From JAFAZJ01 sp050183765 (GTDB taxonomy: Bacteria > Pseudomonadota > Alphaproteobacteria > Reyranellales > Reyranellaceae), in NCBI GenBank assembly GCA_050183765.1, contig JBFXAZ010000091.1:1-22807 (forward strand): DNA of 22,807 bases, in the 5' to 3' direction. Below are positions 20,774 to 22,807 of the stretch, piece by piece. The stretch's first letter is position 1. Each line of letters begins with the position of its first letter. Below the pieces are notes generated by a model that saw nothing but the letters and a program-made list of their open reading frames with translations, was not told the DNA's origin and ran no database searches. The position numbers and the translations under genes are program-made.

Positions 20774-22273
20774 ATGAGCGTCAGCAATTCCTACACCCAG
20801 CTCGAAGCCCGCTTCCGGCGGCTGTCGCTGATCGGCGGCGCGCAGGCGATCCTCGGCTGGGACCGCTCGGTGATGATGCCCACGGGCAGCGCCGAGGATC
20901 GCGCCGAGCAGGCCGCCGCTTTGGGCGTGATCGCGCACGAGCTGATCTCGGCGCCCGAGGTCGGCGACCTGCTGGCCTCGGCCGAGCAGCGCACGGGCGA
21001 TCTCGACACCTGGCAGCTCGCCAATCTACGCGAGATGCGCCGCGCCTGGGTGCACAGCACGGCGCTGACATCGGATCTCGTGGAACGCCGCACGCGCGCG
21101 ATCTCGCGCGCCGAGATGGCCTGGCGCGAGGCCAAGGCGAAGAACGACTACGCCGCGCTGCTGCCGCACCTGCAGGCCGTGCTCGACGTCACGCGCGAGG
21201 CCGGGCAGGCGAAGGCCGCCAAGCTCGGCTGCACGGTCTACGAGGCGCTGCTCGACGAGTACGAGCCCGATGGCCGCACGGCGCGCATCGACGAACTGTT
21301 CGCCGATCTCGAGGCTTTCCTGCCGCCGCTGCTGGGCCAGGTGCTCGAGCGCCAGGCATCGCGTCCGGCGCCGCTGCCGCTGCAAGGCCCGTTCCCGATC
21401 GAGACGCAACGCGCGCTCGGGCTGGAGATGATGAAGGCGGTGGGCTTCGACTTCGCCAAGGGCCGGCTCGACGTCTCGGCGCATCCCTTCACCGGCGGCA
21501 CGCCCGACGACGTGCGCATCACCACGCGCTACGACGAGGCCGATTTCGCGCGCGCCCTGATGGGCGTGCTGCACGAGACCGGGCACGCGATGTACGAGGC
21601 CGGCCTGCCGGCGCATTGGCGGCACCAGCCGGTGGGCGGCGCGCGCGGCATGGCGATGCACGAATCGCAGTCGCTGTTGCTGGAGATGCAGGCCTGCCGC
21701 AGCCGCGCCTTCATCGACTTCGCCGCGCCGCGCATGGCCGCGGCCTTCGGCGGCAAGGGCGCCGCGTGGAGCGCCGACAACGTCCATCGCCTCTATACCG
21801 TGGTGAAGCCCGGCTTCATCCGCGTCGATGCCGACGAGGTGACGTACCCGCTGCACGTCATCCTGCGCTACCGGCTGGAGCGCGCGATCATCGCCGGCGA
21901 GCTGAAGCTCGCCGACCTGCCGGGCGCCTGGAACGAGGGCATGAAAAGGGCGCTGGGCGTGCGGCCGCCCACCGACACGCTGGGCTGCCTGCAGGACATC
22001 CACTGGCCGGACGGCGGCTGGGGCTATTTCCCGACCTACACCATGGGCGCGCTGGCCGCCGCCCAGCTCTTCGCCGCCGCCAAGGCCGCCGACCCGGACA
22101 TCGAGCCCGGCCTGGCGCGCGGCGACTTCGCGCCGCTCTATCACTGGCTGCGCGCGAACGTGCACAGCCAGGGCTCGCTGCTGTCGACCGACGCGCTGCT
22201 CGAGCAGGCCACCGGCGCGCCGCTCGGCACGGCGGCGTTCAAGGCACACCTGAAGGCGCGGTATCTTTCTTAG
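20774..22273 (+). CDS. M32 family carboxypeptidase (Taq type)
   Basis: The 499-aa zinc metallocarboxypeptidase removes C-terminal residues from peptides in the cytoplasm. The zinc site is HETGH (H267, E268, H271), with E297 of HESQSL as the third ligand. Other family marks are AHPFTGG (H237, P238, F239), which in M32 enzymes shapes the active site; FIRVDADEVTYPLHVILRYRLE; and GCLQDIHWPDGGWGYFPTYTMG. Length is normal for M32. The protein has no signal peptide and is largely helical. The upstream frame up to 20740 codes in the wrong frame and is a shadow. ATG 20774 is used; the ribosome-binding site before it (AACGGATG region) is weak. An inverted repeat lies 27 bp after its stop, before the convergent ABC permease. 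Confidence 0.95.
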   Translation: MSVSNSYTQLEARFRRLSLIGGAQAILGWDRSVMMPTGSAEDRAEQAAALGVIAHELISAPEVGDLLASAEQRTGDLDTWQLANLREMRRAWVHSTALTSDLVERRTRAISRAEMAWREAKAKNDYAALLPHLQAVLDVTREAGQAKAAKLGCTVYEALLDEYEPDGRTARIDELFADLEAFLPPLLGQVLERQASRPAPLPLQGPFPIETQRALGLEMMKAVGFDFAKGRLDVSAHPFTGGTPDDVRITTRYDEADFARALMGVLHETGHAMYEAGLPAHWRHQPVGGARGMAMHESQSLLLEMQACRSRAFIDFAAPRMAAAFGGKGAAWSADNVHRLYTVVKPGFIRVDADEVTYPLHVILRYRLERAIIAGELKLADLPGAWNEGMKRALGVRPPTDTLGCLQDIHWPDGGWGYFPTYTMGALAAAQLFAAAKAADPDIEPGLARGDFAPLYHWLRANVHSQGSLLSTDALLEQATGAPLGTAAFKAHLKARYLS

Positions 22274-22300
22274 GGCACGGCAAGGCCAGTCCAATCACTG

Positions 22301-22369
22301 CTGTCATCCCGAGCGCAGCGAGGGATCTAGGCGGCTCTCGTGGATCCCTCGCTGCGCTCGGGATAACAG
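22301..22369. repeat. Long near-perfect inverted repeat between convergent genes
   Basis: A 27-nt left arm (22301-22327, beginning CTGTCATCCCGAGCGCAGCG) pairs with the right arm (22343-22369, ending CGCTCGGGATAACAG) with a single mismatch and a 15-nt loop. Its sequence is of the same family as 7519-7583, and it again sits between convergent stops (M32 peptidase and ABC permease). No T-tract is present at either end, but the stem would terminate or stabilise both transcripts. Confidence 0.85.
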
Positions 22370-22396
22370 GAAGCCCAACCCGTTCTCATCAGGCTC

Positions 22397-22411
22397 CCGA
22401 AGCTGCTTCGG
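22397..22411. other. Palindrome just after the ABC permease stop
   Basis: CCGAAGC T GCTTCGG is a perfect 7-1-7 palindrome abutting the stop codon of the permease gene (22412-22414, minus strand). It could give a short stem at the 3' end of that mRNA. No T-tract follows it on the minus strand, so it is not a clear terminator. Confidence 0.3.
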
Positions 22412-22807
22412 TCACGCTTCACTCCCGCGCCGGGCGATGCCGCGCAGGATGAAGATCGCGGACAGCGCCAGGATCGGCACCATGCTCAGCGCCACCGTGG
22501 CGCCGAGCGGCAGGTTGCCGCCCATGATGCTGATGCCGAAGGCCGACGTGCCGAGCACCCGGGTCGCGCCGAGCGGTCCGCCGTGGGTCAGCACGTTCAC
22601 GATGGTGAAGCCGGAAAAGATGCTGATCAGCGAGAACAGCATGGTGACGGCGATGACGTTGCGCGTCATCGGCAGGGTGACGTGCCGCAGGCGCTGCCAC
22701 CAGCTCGCGCCGTCGATCGAGGCCGCCTCGTGCAGCTCCGGCGGCACCGACTTGAGCGCAGCCAGGTACATCACCATGAAGAACGGCGCGCTCGACCAGA
22801 CGGTGAC
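22412..22807 (-). CDS. Sugar-type ABC transporter permease (MalF-like), N-terminus cut by window edge
   Basis: The frame enters from the right edge and ends at 22412, giving 131 C-terminal residues. The EAA loop that contacts the ATPase is EAASIDGASWWQRLRHVTLP, as in carbohydrate-uptake (CUT1) permeases. After it come hydrophobic helices (NVIAVTMLFSLISIFSGFTIV and LGATVALSMVPILALSAIFIL) and the VLTHGGPLGATRVLGT loop, which is typical of MalF/UgpA-type partners rather than MalG. The C-terminus is short and basic (RGIARRGSEA). Another start at ATG 22777 is in frame but is not expected, as the upstream codons also look coding. No second permease follows before the convergent peptidase, so the rest of the transporter must be beyond the right edge. 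Substrate unknown. Confidence 0.88.
   Translation of the reverse strand, partial: VTVWSSAPFFMVMYLAALKSVPPELHEAASIDGASWWQRLRHVTLPMTRNVIAVTMLFSLISIFSGFTIVNVLTHGGPLGATRVLGTSAFGISIMGGNLPLGATVALSMVPILALSAIFILRGIARRGSEA

Noticed and set aside
20740..22452. A 570-codon plus frame overlapping the M32 peptidase
   Set aside because: It is the +1/+2 shadow of the peptidase frame; only the 20774 frame carries HETGH and HESQS.
1..22807. CRISPR array, tRNA, rRNA, insertion sequence or prophage
   Set aside because: No regularly spaced direct repeats, cloverleaf-like sequences, transposase or integrase frames were found by eye on either strand.

Overview
The window is GC-rich, densely coding chromosomal DNA from an aerobic alphaproteobacterium. 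Evidence for this is the aa3-type cytochrome c oxidase cluster in the order tldD / ctaC-ctaD-ctaB-small ORF-ctaG-ctaE-DUF983-surf1, the ubiA...rsmE-gshA neighbourhood, a plant-type glutamate-cysteine ligase, and a bacterial ETF-beta lysine methyltransferase (METTL20) homologue. The sequence alone does not place it safely below class level. I see no rRNA, tRNA, CRISPR array, transposase, integrase or prophage gene. Almost every gene is intact; the only partial ones are cut by the window ends.

Layout. Positions 1-3005 hold envelope and small hypothetical genes: a leftward creA-type operon with two single-span membrane proteins (1-1105), a divergent secreted protein (1185-1610), a glycine-zipper stress-type protein (1615-2217) and a cysteine-cluster YkgJ-like protein (2265-3005). 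Positions 3101-7509 concern quinone, translation and redox: a METTL20-like methyltransferase overlapping ubiA on the minus strand, then on the plus strand a secreted DUF4399 protein, rsmE and gshA. Positions 7588-9334 are a divergent pair, a TauD/TfdA-type dioxygenase and an IclR regulator, with a perfect palindrome just upstream of the regulator. Positions 9368-11018 are an FkbM methyltransferase followed by a secreted proline-tailed protein.

Positions 11024-12921 are on the minus strand: tldD and, 56 bp downstream of it, a small secreted protein that I read as a member of the avidin family of the short, disulfide-containing, dimeric rhizavidin kind. This is the most unusual gene in the window. 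Its Shine-Dalgarno sequence lies inside a strong predicted hairpin, and two residues of the canonical biotin pocket are changed.

Positions 13142-19563 are the cytochrome c oxidase operon: subunits II, I and III, heme O synthase, the Cox11 copper chaperone and SURF1. UbiA makes a ubiquinone precursor, the METTL20-like enzyme probably tunes electron flow from ETF into the quinone pool, and the oxidase is the terminal step, so much of the window serves aerobic respiration. Positions 19699-22273 carry a secreted alpha/beta hydrolase and an M32 carboxypeptidase. The right edge cuts a sugar-type ABC permease.

Two of the four convergent gene junctions (7519-7583 and 22301-22369) carry copies of the same long imperfect inverted repeat, and a different hairpin repeat lies before rsmE. 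No stretch longer than 300 bp lacks a gene; the longest gap is 220 bp, upstream of ctaC.
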